Source of the DNA: Aquimarina agarilytica ZC1
GTDB lineage: Bacteria; Bacteroidota; Bacteroidia; Flavobacteriales; Flavobacteriaceae
Direction: 5' to 3'
Assembly: GCF_000255455.1 (NCBI RefSeq)
Contig: NZ_JH621255.1
Span: 60,527-101,570, forward strand
DNA length: 41,044 bases
The position numbers were made by a program, and so were the translations under genes. The notes under the pieces are model-generated. The model searched no databases. It was not told the DNA's origin and saw only the letters and a program-made list of their open reading frames with translations. Each line of letters opens with the position of its first letter. The first letter of the stretch is position 1. Of the stretch, positions 7,733 to 14,377 are shown piece by piece.

Positions 7733-8034
7733 TGAAAGTATTCTTATCCGAATTAGCAGAAAGAAAACTTCTAAAATTATCCGAATATTTATTAGAAAAA
7801 TGGAATTTAAAAACACGTGATAAATTTATTGAAAAACTAACGGAAAAAATCGAACAGATTTCTCTTCAACCAGAGAGTTCTCCCCAATCGTCGGAATTTA
7901 AAGGACTATATAAATGTGTCGTAACAAAACAAACTACTTTTTATTATAGAGTTTCGACAGAATCAGATGAAATTGAAATAATTACAATTTTTGACACAAG
8001 ACAAAATCCTGATAAACTAAATCAGGATATTTAA
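7732..8034 (+). CDS. RelE/ParE superfamily toxin
   Basis: A 100-aa protein with the RelE/ParE layout: N-terminal MKVFLSELAERKLLKLSEYL helix pair, a middle helix RDKFIEKLTEKIEQISLQPE, and C-terminal strands KCVVTKQTTFYYRV and EIEIITIFDTRQNPDKL. The ending IFDTRQNP is characteristic of this toxin group. It should be held inactive by the overlapping upstream antitoxin. Sequence alone cannot separate an mRNA-cleaving RelE from a gyrase-targeting ParE. Confidence 0.85.
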   Translation: MKVFLSELAERKLLKLSEYLLEKWNLKTRDKFIEKLTEKIEQISLQPESSPQSSEFKGLYKCVVTKQTTFYYRVSTESDEIEIITIFDTRQNPDKLNQDI

Positions 8035-8247
8035 CTCGAAAAATGCGCGAAAGCACAATCAAATAGATCGCTCTCACCATAATTGAGTAGAACACGTCCC
8101 TCACACAAGCAAACCTAGGGGTCCCATACTTGGTAAGCTAACTTTACTTAAGTCATCAGCTAATCCGAAACGGAATTTAAACAAAAGATCCATCAACTAA
8201 TTTATCACTATTAAGCAAAATTTAAAAACCTATTTAAATCCTGAATT
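8035..8247. repeat. Spacer with diverged repeat C copy
   Basis: CTCTCACCATAATTGAGTAG at about 8072-8091, CCCTCACAC at 8098-8106 and CCCATACTTGG at 8123-8133 parallel the spacers at 7152-7189 and 8541-8617. No gene is supported. The last 50 bases are AT-rich and lead into the next small gene. Confidence 0.4.
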
Positions 8248-8538
8248 ATGAATAATTTTTACGGATTAATATTTGATAAAATCTCAAAAGAATCTCTATC
8301 CATAAAATTTAAACAAATTGGTTGGCATGTTAGAAAAAGTGGATTCAACAGCTATGAAATCACATCTGAATGGGCCGAACTGAATATTGAAGGAGAAAGT
8401 GAAATACTATTAAATGGAGAAGTTGAATTAAAGCACTTTGATAAATTAGAAAAGTTAATCATATCCTTTAATTTAAAATATTCACTTGAGCTATATGATA
8501 ACGAAAATCAACTTATAAAACGATTTCCGATCAAGTAA
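8248..8538 (+). CDS. Small hypothetical protein, 96 aa
   Basis: No family recognised. It is a compact alpha/beta protein with no signal peptide or membrane segment. Aromatic and acidic residues recur in WHVRKSGFNSYEITSEWAEL and GESEILLNGEVELKHFDKLE. The ATG start, unbroken frame and codon use like its neighbours support a real gene. Its place as the last plus-strand gene in the toxin-rich strip makes an accessory or immunity-like role possible, but nothing in the sequence shows it. Confidence 0.6.
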   Translation: MNNFYGLIFDKISKESLSIKFKQIGWHVRKSGFNSYEITSEWAELNIEGESEILLNGEVELKHFDKLEKLIISFNLKYSLELYDNENQLIKRFPIK

Positions 8539-8585
8539 CTACTCTCCCCATAATTTAAGACCGTGCTCCTCTCACACCACAAAAA

Positions 8586-8607
8586 GTGTGTGTGTGTGTG
8601 TGTGTGT
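8586..8607. repeat. (GT)11 dinucleotide microsatellite
   Basis: Eleven uninterrupted GT units sit inside a repeat C spacer, between CCTCTCACACCAC and TTGCATACTTG. The related spacers hold different, non-repetitive sequence at this point. The tract is between genes, so length changes would not shift a frame. Confidence 0.9.
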
Positions 8608-8745
8608 TGCATACTTGACGGTTCGTCAATGATGTTTACTTTTCTGAAAGTATATTTCTAAACCAATAAAGTATTTTATTGAAGAGAAAATACTTATTCG
8701 ATTCTTATTCTTTAGAACCTACTTATCTTTACATAAAAATATTTT

Positions 8746-10035
8746 ATGGCCTCTCCTTTTGCAGACTTAGGAATTATAGCACCTATAGAAAAAGCATTAA
8801 AAAGCTTAGATATCAGCACACCCACTGATATTCAAAAAAAAGCAATTCCTACTTTGTTAACTACAAAAAAAGATGTGGTGGGCTTAGCCAAAACAGGATC
8901 GGGAAAAACAATCGCCTTTGGATTACCATTATTACAGTTAATAGATAAGACAAACCCAACAATTCAAGCTGTTATTTTAGTGCCTACAAGAGAATTAGGA
9001 CAGCAAATTCATGTCAATTTAGAAAGCTTTGCAACACAAATTCCTGAAATAAAAATAACTACCATTTGCGGAGGAACACCTATAAAACCTCAAATAAAAG
9101 CACTTACCGAACCTACACAGATTGTTGTAGCAACTCCAGGTCGTTTGATTGATCTTATAAAACGAGAAGCTATCAATATTAAACATACTAATTTTTTAGT
9201 ATTGGATGAAGCAGATGAAATGGTGAAATCACTAGGAGAAGGACTTGATAAAATCGTAAAAGAACTCCCTAATTACAGGCGAACAATTTTATTTTCGGCA
9301 ACTATGCCTGGTCCTATAAAACAGTTGATTCAAAATTATATGTCTAAGGATCCTATACAGATTGAAGCCCATATGGAAACCATAGGACATCAAGGCATTA
9401 CTCACGAATACGTTGTGGTAGAACCTATTGAAAAATTGAATGTATTAATGCATTTTCTTACTAATCGATTGGGAGAAAGAGGGATTATTTTCTGTAAAAC
9501 AAAAGCTGCTGTTAATAAATTAGCTAAAAATTTAGCTATTAATAAATTTTCATCAGGCTCCTTACACGGAAGTTTGTCGCAACCAATTCGCGATCGCATT
9601 ATGGGGCAATTTCGAGAAGGTCATATCGATATTTTAGTCGCAACAGATGTAGCTGCTCGTGGGTTAGATGTTAAAGAAATTAGCTATGTAGTCAATTACC
9701 ATTTGCCAGATGCCTATGAGACTTATGTACACCGAAGTGGCCGTACAGCTCGCGCAGGGTTAAAAGGATATGCACTTACGGTATTGCAACAAGAAGAAGC
9801 TTTTGAGATTGCCGAATTTGAGGAAGAATTAGGAATTAAATTCCAATCTTATGAAAAAGCAACTAGTGAAACCTTAGAGGAAAACAACACATTATTGTGG
9901 GCTAAAAAAGTATTTAAAACAAAACCTAATCGAGAACTATCTAATGATTTAAAAGAAAAAGTACACACGGTTTTTCATCATTTAACAAAAGAAGAATTGA
10001 TTGATAAATTGATGGCTTTTGAACAGTTGAGATAA
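8746..10035 (+). CDS. DEAD-box ATP-dependent RNA helicase
   Basis: The 429-aa protein has all DEAD-box motifs in order: Q motif region (PTDIQKKAIP), motif I AKTGSGKT (about residues 48-55), Ia PTREL, GG, Ib TPGR, II DEAD (about 155), III SAT in FSATMP (about 184), IV IIFCKT, V ATDVAARGLD and VI HRSGRTARA (about 329). It unwinds short RNA duplexes, probably in ribosome assembly or mRNA turnover. The C-terminal tail is short and lacks an RNA-recognition domain, so a generic RhlE-like assignment is as far as the sequence goes. It is a monocistronic gene ending at a bidirectional terminator and marks the right border of the accessory strip. Confidence 0.95.
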   Translation: MASPFADLGIIAPIEKALKSLDISTPTDIQKKAIPTLLTTKKDVVGLAKTGSGKTIAFGLPLLQLIDKTNPTIQAVILVPTRELGQQIHVNLESFATQIPEIKITTICGGTPIKPQIKALTEPTQIVVATPGRLIDLIKREAINIKHTNFLVLDEADEMVKSLGEGLDKIVKELPNYRRTILFSATMPGPIKQLIQNYMSKDPIQIEAHMETIGHQGITHEYVVVEPIEKLNVLMHFLTNRLGERGIIFCKTKAAVNKLAKNLAINKFSSGSLHGSLSQPIRDRIMGQFREGHIDILVATDVAARGLDVKEISYVVNYHLPDAYETYVHRSGRTARAGLKGYALTVLQQEEAFEIAEFEEELGIKFQSYEKATSETLEENNTLLWAKKVFKTKPNRELSNDLKEKVHTVFHHLTKEELIDKLMAFEQLR

Positions 10036-10045
10036 GTTTTAGCAT

Positions 10046-10086
10046 AAAAAAACCGAGGCTAATCCATTTTTAGACTCGGTTTTTAT
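10046..10086. terminator. Bidirectional intrinsic terminator between convergent genes
   Basis: AACCGAG (10051-10057) pairs with CTCGGTT (10075-10081), with an inner CTA/TAG extension. An A run on the left and a T run on the right serve both the helicase and the minus-strand DUF808 gene. Confidence 0.85.
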
Positions 10087-10091
10087 TGATA

Positions 10092-10961
10092 CTATTTTGA
10101 TTTTTTAAACAAAAGCTTACCGAAAGACACTAACAACAGCATTAAAATCCCTCCCAATAGTCCAAGGGCAATTTCTATTACAATTGATGGTATGTTTTCA
10201 CTATGAAAAAGATCCGGAAAACTATGGCTAAAAATCCCTCCTGCCACAGTTATTAAAGCCGCAGTACCTACTATTGATAGTCCTTTAATTACATATGGCA
10301 AGCTACTTACTAAAAAACGCCCTACTTTATCGGAAAGTTTATTATCCCCTTCTTGCATATTAATTAGGCTTGCTCCAAATTCATCCATTCTAATTATTAA
10401 AGCAACAATACCATACACTCCAACTGTTGCAATCAATGAAACAGTACTAACCACTAATATTCGAGTTAGTAAAGGCTGATCTAATACCGTACCCAGAGCA
10501 ATAATTATAATTTCTATTGAAAGAATGAAATCTGTAAAAATTGCCGACTTAATTTTTTGTTTTTCATTGGGTTGCTTTAAAGGATCAGAAGCTGTAGCTT
10601 TTAACTCTTGTAGCTCATTTTTTTTGGAATGAAATAAATACTCGTAAATTTTTTCCACACCTTCATAAGCTAAATACAATCCCCCAAGAACCAGAATAAT
10701 TTTGATTGCGATTGGAAAAAAAGCACTTAAAAGAAAGGCAATGGGTAATATGATGATTTTATTTAATAAAGAGCCTTTGGATATAGCCCAAAGTACAGGT
10801 AACTCTCTACTTGAGGCAAAACCTGAAGCTTTTTCCGCATTAACGGCTAAGTCATCTCCTAAAATACCCGCAGTCTTTTTAGTCGCAATTTTACTCATTG
10901 CGGAGATATCATCTAATAAGACTACTACATCATCTAATATTGCAAAAAAACCTGAAGCCAT
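10092..10961 (-). CDS. DUF808 family inner membrane protein (YedI-like)
   Basis: A 289-aa multi-span membrane protein. It opens with MASGFFAILDDVVVLLDDIS, then KIATKKTAGILGDDLAVNAE, the hallmark of DUF808. Hydrophobic segments follow at about residues 70-105, 145-165, 170-190, 225-245 and 260-282. The family is conserved, but its biochemical function is unknown. It is transcribed alone, convergent with the helicase. A candidate -7 box TATTTTTG reads on the minus strand at 10976-10983, just upstream of the ATG. Confidence 0.9.
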   Translation of the reverse strand: MASGFFAILDDVVVLLDDISAMSKIATKKTAGILGDDLAVNAEKASGFASSRELPVLWAISKGSLLNKIIILPIAFLLSAFFPIAIKIILVLGGLYLAYEGVEKIYEYLFHSKKNELQELKATASDPLKQPNEKQKIKSAIFTDFILSIEIIIIALGTVLDQPLLTRILVVSTVSLIATVGVYGIVALIIRMDEFGASLINMQEGDNKLSDKVGRFLVSSLPYVIKGLSIVGTAALITVAGGIFSHSFPDLFHSENIPSIVIEIALGLLGGILMLLLVSFGKLLFKKSK

Positions 10962-10983
10962 ATGTTATTTTTTTTCAAAAATA

Positions 10984-11389
10984 CTTTTTTCAAATGAAAG
11001 GTTTAAGTTTCAAACACTTTTTCCATTATTTATTGATTATAATCTACCTTTTTAAAAAGAATAATTAATGATAAAGATTTAATGCCGCTAGGATTAAAAC
11101 CTTCTAAAAATTTCAAAAACATCTTAAATAAATACTATGAAAAACAAATGGATGGTTTTTGTAAGAAAGATATTATTAAGAGTGTTCGAGATTGATAGTA
11201 TCCAAAATGTTGTGGAATCAAAATATAGAAGATCTTAACTTTTAAAGTTTAACCCATTTTTTTAGTCAAAGTCCTATTCAAAAACTTCATTAGAACACCA
11301 ACAAAAACTAAATAATTGACTTCTAAAATTAACAAACACTTAAACAAAATAGACAACTAATAATCAATTCTTTAAAGAAAAACTTATCA
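10984..11389. other. Intergenic region between the divergent DUF808 and META-domain genes
   Basis: Very AT-rich. The only frame of note is a 37-codon one at 11082-11195 (MPLGLKPSKNFKNILNKYYE ...), which matches no family I recognise and could be a leftover gene end. No repeat, tRNA or strong terminator was seen. Confidence 0.4.
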
Positions 11390-11397
11390 TATATTTG
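11390..11397 (+). promoter_or_regulatory. Candidate -7 box of the META-domain gene
   Basis: TATATTTG fits TAnnTTTG and lies 19 bases before the ATG at 11417. No good -33 element was seen. Confidence 0.5.
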
Positions 11398-11416
11398 AAT
11401 CTCAACTACAATAGTT

Positions 11417-12118
11417 ATGAAATATTATATATTATTTACTTTTGCTTTAACATCAATAAATTTTTTTTCACAAGAATCAAGTAATGATTTATTTCAAAAA
11501 TGGTATTTACACTCGCTGTATTTTGAAAACCCAGAGCACTTTATTGTTTCCGAAATATCCCCTTCAGTAGCTCCTTCATTACTAATCATGGATAATTTGG
11601 ATTTTTCTGGAGCAGGTTCTTGTAATACATTTGAAGGAAAATTTAACTTTACAAACTCTGGTAATTCATTAGAAACAAATCAATTTTTAAGCACTAACAC
11701 TAATTGTGAATTTGAAATTCATAATCGTTTAGAAAGTGTATATTTTGATCTTCTACAATCATTAAACATTGATTACAAAATAACAAATGAAAATGATCAC
11801 TTGGTTTTAGAAATGAGTAATGCCGTTTTTGTAACTGCCATTTTTAAGAATAAAATTGAAAGACTAAGTCTACCTAATTTTGAATCCGATTTAAATCAGA
11901 TTAAGATTTACGCTACAAAAGATAAATCGAGTATCATCATAGAATCTGAAAAAGTTTCTATTTCAAGAGCTGAAATCTATAATATTAATGGGCAAAATTT
12001 TAAAATTATAGAAGATATGCTTGAAAATAATTATATTATCGATTTACCTAAAGGCTTTTATTTAATTAAACTTTTCTCTTCAAAAGGTAACATTACTAAA
12101 AAGATTCTGATACCTTAA
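11417..12118 (+). CDS. Secreted META/HslJ-like domain protein with type IX secretion C-terminal signal
   Basis: A signal peptide covers about residues 1-19 (MKYYILFTFALTSINFFSQ). The middle part (about 55-145) resembles the META domain of HslJ-like proteins: a GAGSCNTFEGKFNF strand pair, a TNTNCEFEI segment and a YKITNENDHLVLEM strand. The last 65 residues match a type A T9SS sorting domain (IYNINGQNF, DLPKGFYLIKLFSSKGNITK, KILIP), which directs export through the outer membrane and usually cell-surface attachment. No catalytic site is visible. It is transcribed alone, and a long non-coding stretch follows. Confidence 0.75.
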   Translation: MKYYILFTFALTSINFFSQESSNDLFQKWYLHSLYFENPEHFIVSEISPSVAPSLLIMDNLDFSGAGSCNTFEGKFNFTNSGNSLETNQFLSTNTNCEFEIHNRLESVYFDLLQSLNIDYKITNENDHLVLEMSNAVFVTAIFKNKIERLSLPNFESDLNQIKIYATKDKSSIIIESEKVSISRAEIYNINGQNFKIIEDMLENNYIIDLPKGFYLIKLFSSKGNITKKILIP

Positions 12119-12217
12119 AAACATACAGAATGAAACAGTTTATCAGTCTTTTTATTAAATTCCGAAGCTTATTTTTATTTGCCAAAACCCAAATAGTCAA
12201 GAATAACCAAAACAAAA
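12119..12217. other. Spacer after the META-domain gene
   Basis: No hairpin terminator is obvious directly after the gene. A 59-codon frame (12130-12309) starts here but runs through the promoter at 12218-12250 and has no recognisable product. Confidence 0.35.
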
Positions 12218-12250
12218 TTTTGAAAAAAGCAATAAAATCACCCATATTTG
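12218..12250 (+). promoter_or_regulatory. Promoter of small transcription unit 1
   Basis: TTTTG ending at 12222 and CATATTTG at 12243-12250 are 20 bases apart. This is one mismatch from TTTG-N-TAnnTTTG. The sequence GCATCACAAT just after the box is nearly the same as after the second promoter at 12605-12612. Confidence 0.55.
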
Positions 12251-12256
12251 CATCAC

Positions 12257-12409
12257 AATCACAAACCAAAAAACAAATTTTAGCCTATGATTTTATTTTA
12301 CTCACATAAAAGAGACGCTCAAAAGGCTGTTTACAAATCAAAAAGTTAGGTGTAAAAACGAATAATTGATATAATAAAAAGAGCGTCTAATGAATTAGAC
12401 GCTCTTTTT
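12257..12409 (+). ncRNA. Candidate small transcript 1 (sRNA or 20-aa peptide mRNA)
   Basis: The unit runs from just after a promoter to a very strong terminator, about 150 nt. It contains one short frame, 12287-12349 (MILFYSHKRDAQKAVYKSKS). AGACGCTC at 12313-12320 is identical to part of the terminator's 3' arm, so it could pair with the 5' arm instead and act as an antiterminator. Whether the RNA or the peptide matters cannot be told. Confidence 0.4.
12376..12409. terminator. Strong bidirectional intrinsic terminator
   Basis: Arms of 16 bases, AAAAAGAGCGTCTAAT (12376-12391) and ATTAGACGCTCTTTTT (12394-12409), are perfectly complementary around a GA loop. It would end plus-strand transcript 1 and also any minus-strand transcript coming from the structured RNA region at 12411-12547. 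Confidence 0.9.
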
Positions 12410-12410
12410 A

Positions 12411-12547
12411 TGTTATTTTTCAATGTTTACATACATCAAATACAAAATTGTTTGAAACACAATTCTAAGCCCATCAACAGCTTACATAGTAAGTGACTAT
12501 CCGTGGAAAACGGACTAGGCTTCTACTGCCTTATTTTAGCAATAACA
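12411..12547 (-). ncRNA. Candidate structured RNA with closed ends and a three-way junction
   Basis: Minus-strand reading is favoured because the bidirectional terminator follows at once. In plus coordinates, the terminal stem is TGTTATT (12411-12417) with AATAACA (12541-12547). A junction closed by AAGCC (12467-12471) and GGCTT (12518-12522) holds two hairpins: CTTAC/GTAAG (12481-12485/12489-12493) and TCCG/CGGA (12500-12503/12511-12514). AATTGT and ACAATT nearby form another hairpin. The GC content of the core exceeds its surroundings. With the terminator the RNA would be about 175 nt, within the size range of 6S RNA, but I cannot assign it to a known family. Confidence 0.5.
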
Positions 12548-12581
12548 CACTGTAAATCAACAAAATATTTATTTAAATTAC

Positions 12582-12612
12582 TTGTGTATTAAAAAAACAC
12601 ATTACATATTTG
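12582..12612 (+). promoter_or_regulatory. Promoter of small transcription unit 2
   Basis: TTG at 12582-12584 and CATATTTG at 12605-12612 are 20 bases apart, the same arrangement and downstream context (GCATCGCAAT) as the promoter at 12218-12250. Confidence 0.55.
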
Positions 12613-12618
12613 CATCGC

Positions 12619-12787
12619 AATACTGCACAAAACAATTTTAAAAACGAAGTACATGTTAAATTATCAATTAAACATAAATACACATACAGGATTAGGTTCT
12701 TTTGTGTTTTTGCTTCGAGACTTCTTTCATAAATAATTTCCTTTATTATACATGAAAAGTCCGAAGCCCCAAAGTTTCGGATTTTTT
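12619..12787 (+). ncRNA. Candidate small transcript 2 (sRNA or 27-aa peptide mRNA)
   Basis: The unit runs from just after a promoter to a hairpin terminator: TCCGAA (12760-12765) with TTCGGA (12776-12781), then seven T. It has one short frame at 12653-12736 (MLNYQLNINTHTGLGSFVFL, then LRDFFHK). No family was recognised. The matched promoter suggests common control with transcript 1. Confidence 0.4.
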
Positions 12788-12979
12788 TATGCCTTTTCCA
12801 GAATTAAATCTTTCCGAAGCTATTTATAGAAAATTGACAGCCAAACATACTATGTGCTGTTAAAATAATAATGCATTCATTTTATGACAAATCACTGTAC
12901 TAAAATGACAAGGAAGAACTATGTCTAGTGTTAAAAAACAACAAGACTATTTTTCTTGATGCACAACAATTCCAATATA
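12788..12979. other. Spacer upstream of the rtcB remnant
   Basis: No gene is supported. ACAGC and GCTGT around ACAT/ATGT at about 12829-12856 form an imperfect hairpin without a T run. TATTTTTC at 12949-12956 could be a weak -7 box for the rtcB-prfH unit. Confidence 0.35.
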
Positions 12980-13078
12980 ATGGGAAAGAAATTAAGCGGA
13001 AAAGACCTAATAAAAATAGGCTTTCCAAAAAACAATAGTATCAACATAGCCTTAGGGCAAATTAATAGATACAGATAA
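12980..13078 (+). pseudogene. rtcB: Truncated rtcB (RNA ligase) remnant, first 32 codons only
   Basis: The 32-codon frame reads MGKKLSGKDLIKIGFPKNNS then INIALGQINRYR, followed by TAA at 13076-13078. This matches the N-terminus of the RtcB-type RNA ligases that flavobacteria encode directly before prfH. All metal-binding and catalytic His/Cys residues of RtcB lie further downstream and are missing. Two bases separate its stop from the prfH ATG. A clean internal deletion appears to have removed the rest of rtcB but kept its translation start, which now serves as a short upstream frame for prfH. Confidence 0.75.
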
Positions 13079-13080
13079 AA

Positions 13081-13776
13081 ATGGAAACAAAAATTATACA
13101 AATATCAGCGGGTAGCGGACCTAAAGAATGTGAATGGGTAGTTGCTAAAGTACTTAAAGCTTTTATTTATGAGCTTAAGCAAAATGGTTTTTTGCATACA
13201 ATTATATTAAAAATAAATGGAACTGAAAATGGTACGATACAATCTGTAACATTAAAAATAGAGGGTAAATACTTATCCTCTTTTTTAAAAGAGTGGCTGG
13301 GTACTATTCAATGGGTAGGCACATCCACTTTTCGCAAACATCACAAACGCAAAAACTGGTTTATCGGATTGTTTGAAATTCAACAAAATCAGCAATTGAT
13401 TAGTAATCAAAAAGAGACTAAATTTCAAGCAATTCGAAGTTCGGGTCCTGGAGGGCAACACGTAAACAAGGTAAGTTCTGCCATTAGAGCCTTGCATATT
13501 CCTACCGGATTACAAGTTGTGGCCATGGACAGCAGGTCACAACATCAAAATAAAAAAATAGCCATACAGCGTTTACATCAAAAAATAGCCGATTATAATT
13601 TAAAACAAGTAAAAGAAAACACTAAAAATCAATGGATAAATCATTTAAACATTGAACGTGGCAACCCAATTCGAATATTTAAAGGCTCGGATTTTAAAAT
13701 TAAAAAAGAAACTAAAGCGTATACATCTAAACGACAAGTACTCAAAAACGATTTAAAAAAACAATTATGGGATTAA
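13081..13776 (+). CDS. prfH: Peptide chain release factor-like protein PrfH
   Basis: The 231-aa protein carries a class I release factor core with the GGQ motif in SSGPGGQHVNKVSSAIRAL (GGQ at residues 124-126) and a basic tail. The N-terminal part (METKIIQISAGSGPKECEWV) matches PrfH, which lacks the stop-codon recognition domain of RF1/RF2. PrfH has been linked to rescue of ribosomes whose decoding-centre 16S rRNA is cleaved, with the partner ligase RtcB resealing the rRNA. Here only a stub of rtcB remains upstream, so any repair partner must be encoded elsewhere. The last 10 bases overlap the next gene. Confidence 0.92.
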   Translation: METKIIQISAGSGPKECEWVVAKVLKAFIYELKQNGFLHTIILKINGTENGTIQSVTLKIEGKYLSSFLKEWLGTIQWVGTSTFRKHHKRKNWFIGLFEIQQNQQLISNQKETKFQAIRSSGPGGQHVNKVSSAIRALHIPTGLQVVAMDSRSQHQNKKIAIQRLHQKIADYNLKQVKENTKNQWINHLNIERGNPIRIFKGSDFKIKKETKAYTSKRQVLKNDLKKQLWD

Positions 13777-14294
13777 CATTAGCAGACACATACTACTTAA
13801 AAGCTAAGGGAGCCACTAATGGTTTTAGTTCCGATTGGGAGGAAGTTTGTGAAGCCTTAAATTACGCCCTATCCTACGATAAAAATCATTGTGCTTCGCT
13901 TTGCCTTTTAGGAACAATTTATGCCGAACATTTTCGAGACTACGAAAAAGCTTTTGATTATTTTGATCAAGTGATTGCCATCGATATCAATTATTTAGAA
14001 GTCTATTACGCCTATGCTAAATATTTAATTTGGGCAGATAAAATTGGACGAACTCAAAAATTAATTGACTTTGCCTTTGGCTTAAAAGGAATTGGGAAAG
14101 CAGAAATGTACTGGCTATCGGCTTATGCATTGGAAACTAAAGGTCATTATAAAATCGCATTACAGTTACTCAAAAAAGCAAAAATTGAAAGTTATAATGA
14201 AAACTACACCTATTTTTTAAAAGATGAGGTAACCCGAGTAAGACAAAAAATAAAACTCACTACCCCAAAATCAAAAAAGCCTAAAAAGAAATAA
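13767..14294 (+). CDS. TPR-repeat protein co-translated with prfH
   Basis: A 175-aa helical protein with tetratricopeptide-like repeats: EALNYALSYDKNHCASLCLL, GTIYAEHFRDYEKAFDYFDQ followed by VIAIDINYLEVYYAYAKYL, and WLSAYALETKGHYKIALQLL. The C-terminus is very basic (KLTTPKSKKPKKK), which would suit RNA or ribosome contact. It starts inside prfH with a 10-base overlap, so the two are translationally coupled and probably act in one pathway. No enzymatic motif is visible. Confidence 0.8.
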   Translation: MGLTLADTYYLKAKGATNGFSSDWEEVCEALNYALSYDKNHCASLCLLGTIYAEHFRDYEKAFDYFDQVIAIDINYLEVYYAYAKYLIWADKIGRTQKLIDFAFGLKGIGKAEMYWLSAYALETKGHYKIALQLLKKAKIESYNENYTYFLKDEVTRVRQKIKLTTPKSKKPKKK

Positions 14295-14336
14295 GCTTTG
14301 TCAAACAAAATTACTATAATAAAAAGCATTAATTAC

Positions 14337-14377
14337 TTATATTTGTAGCAATATGAATTTTATTGCTACAAATATAA
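14337..14377 (+). promoter_or_regulatory. Perfect 16-bp-arm inverted repeat covering the -7 box and start codon
   Basis: TTATATTTGTAGCAAT (14337-14352) is the exact reverse complement of ATTGCTACAAATATAA (14362-14377). The 9-base spacer begins with the ATG at 14353. TATATTTG (14338-14345), a perfect -7 box, is inside the left arm, so transcription would start about at the ATG and the mRNA would be leaderless or nearly so. Because the gene encodes a DNA-binding repressor, this is very probably its own operator. Confidence 0.8.

Noticed and set aside
3225..8745. Classical integron with attC sites
   Set aside because: I searched the spacers for paired RYYYAAC/GTTRRRY ends and found no consistent pair (ACCCAAC at 7413 has no partner); no integrase gene is present. 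Only the looser cassette-like idea is kept as a finding.
3103..8745. Genomic island integrated at tRNA-Leu
   Set aside because: No repeat of the tRNA 3' end was found at the right border and there is no integrase gene.
12130..12309. 59-codon plus frame right after the META-domain gene
   Set aside because: It runs through a promoter-like element, is low in complexity (Lys/Ile/Gln-rich) and matches nothing known.
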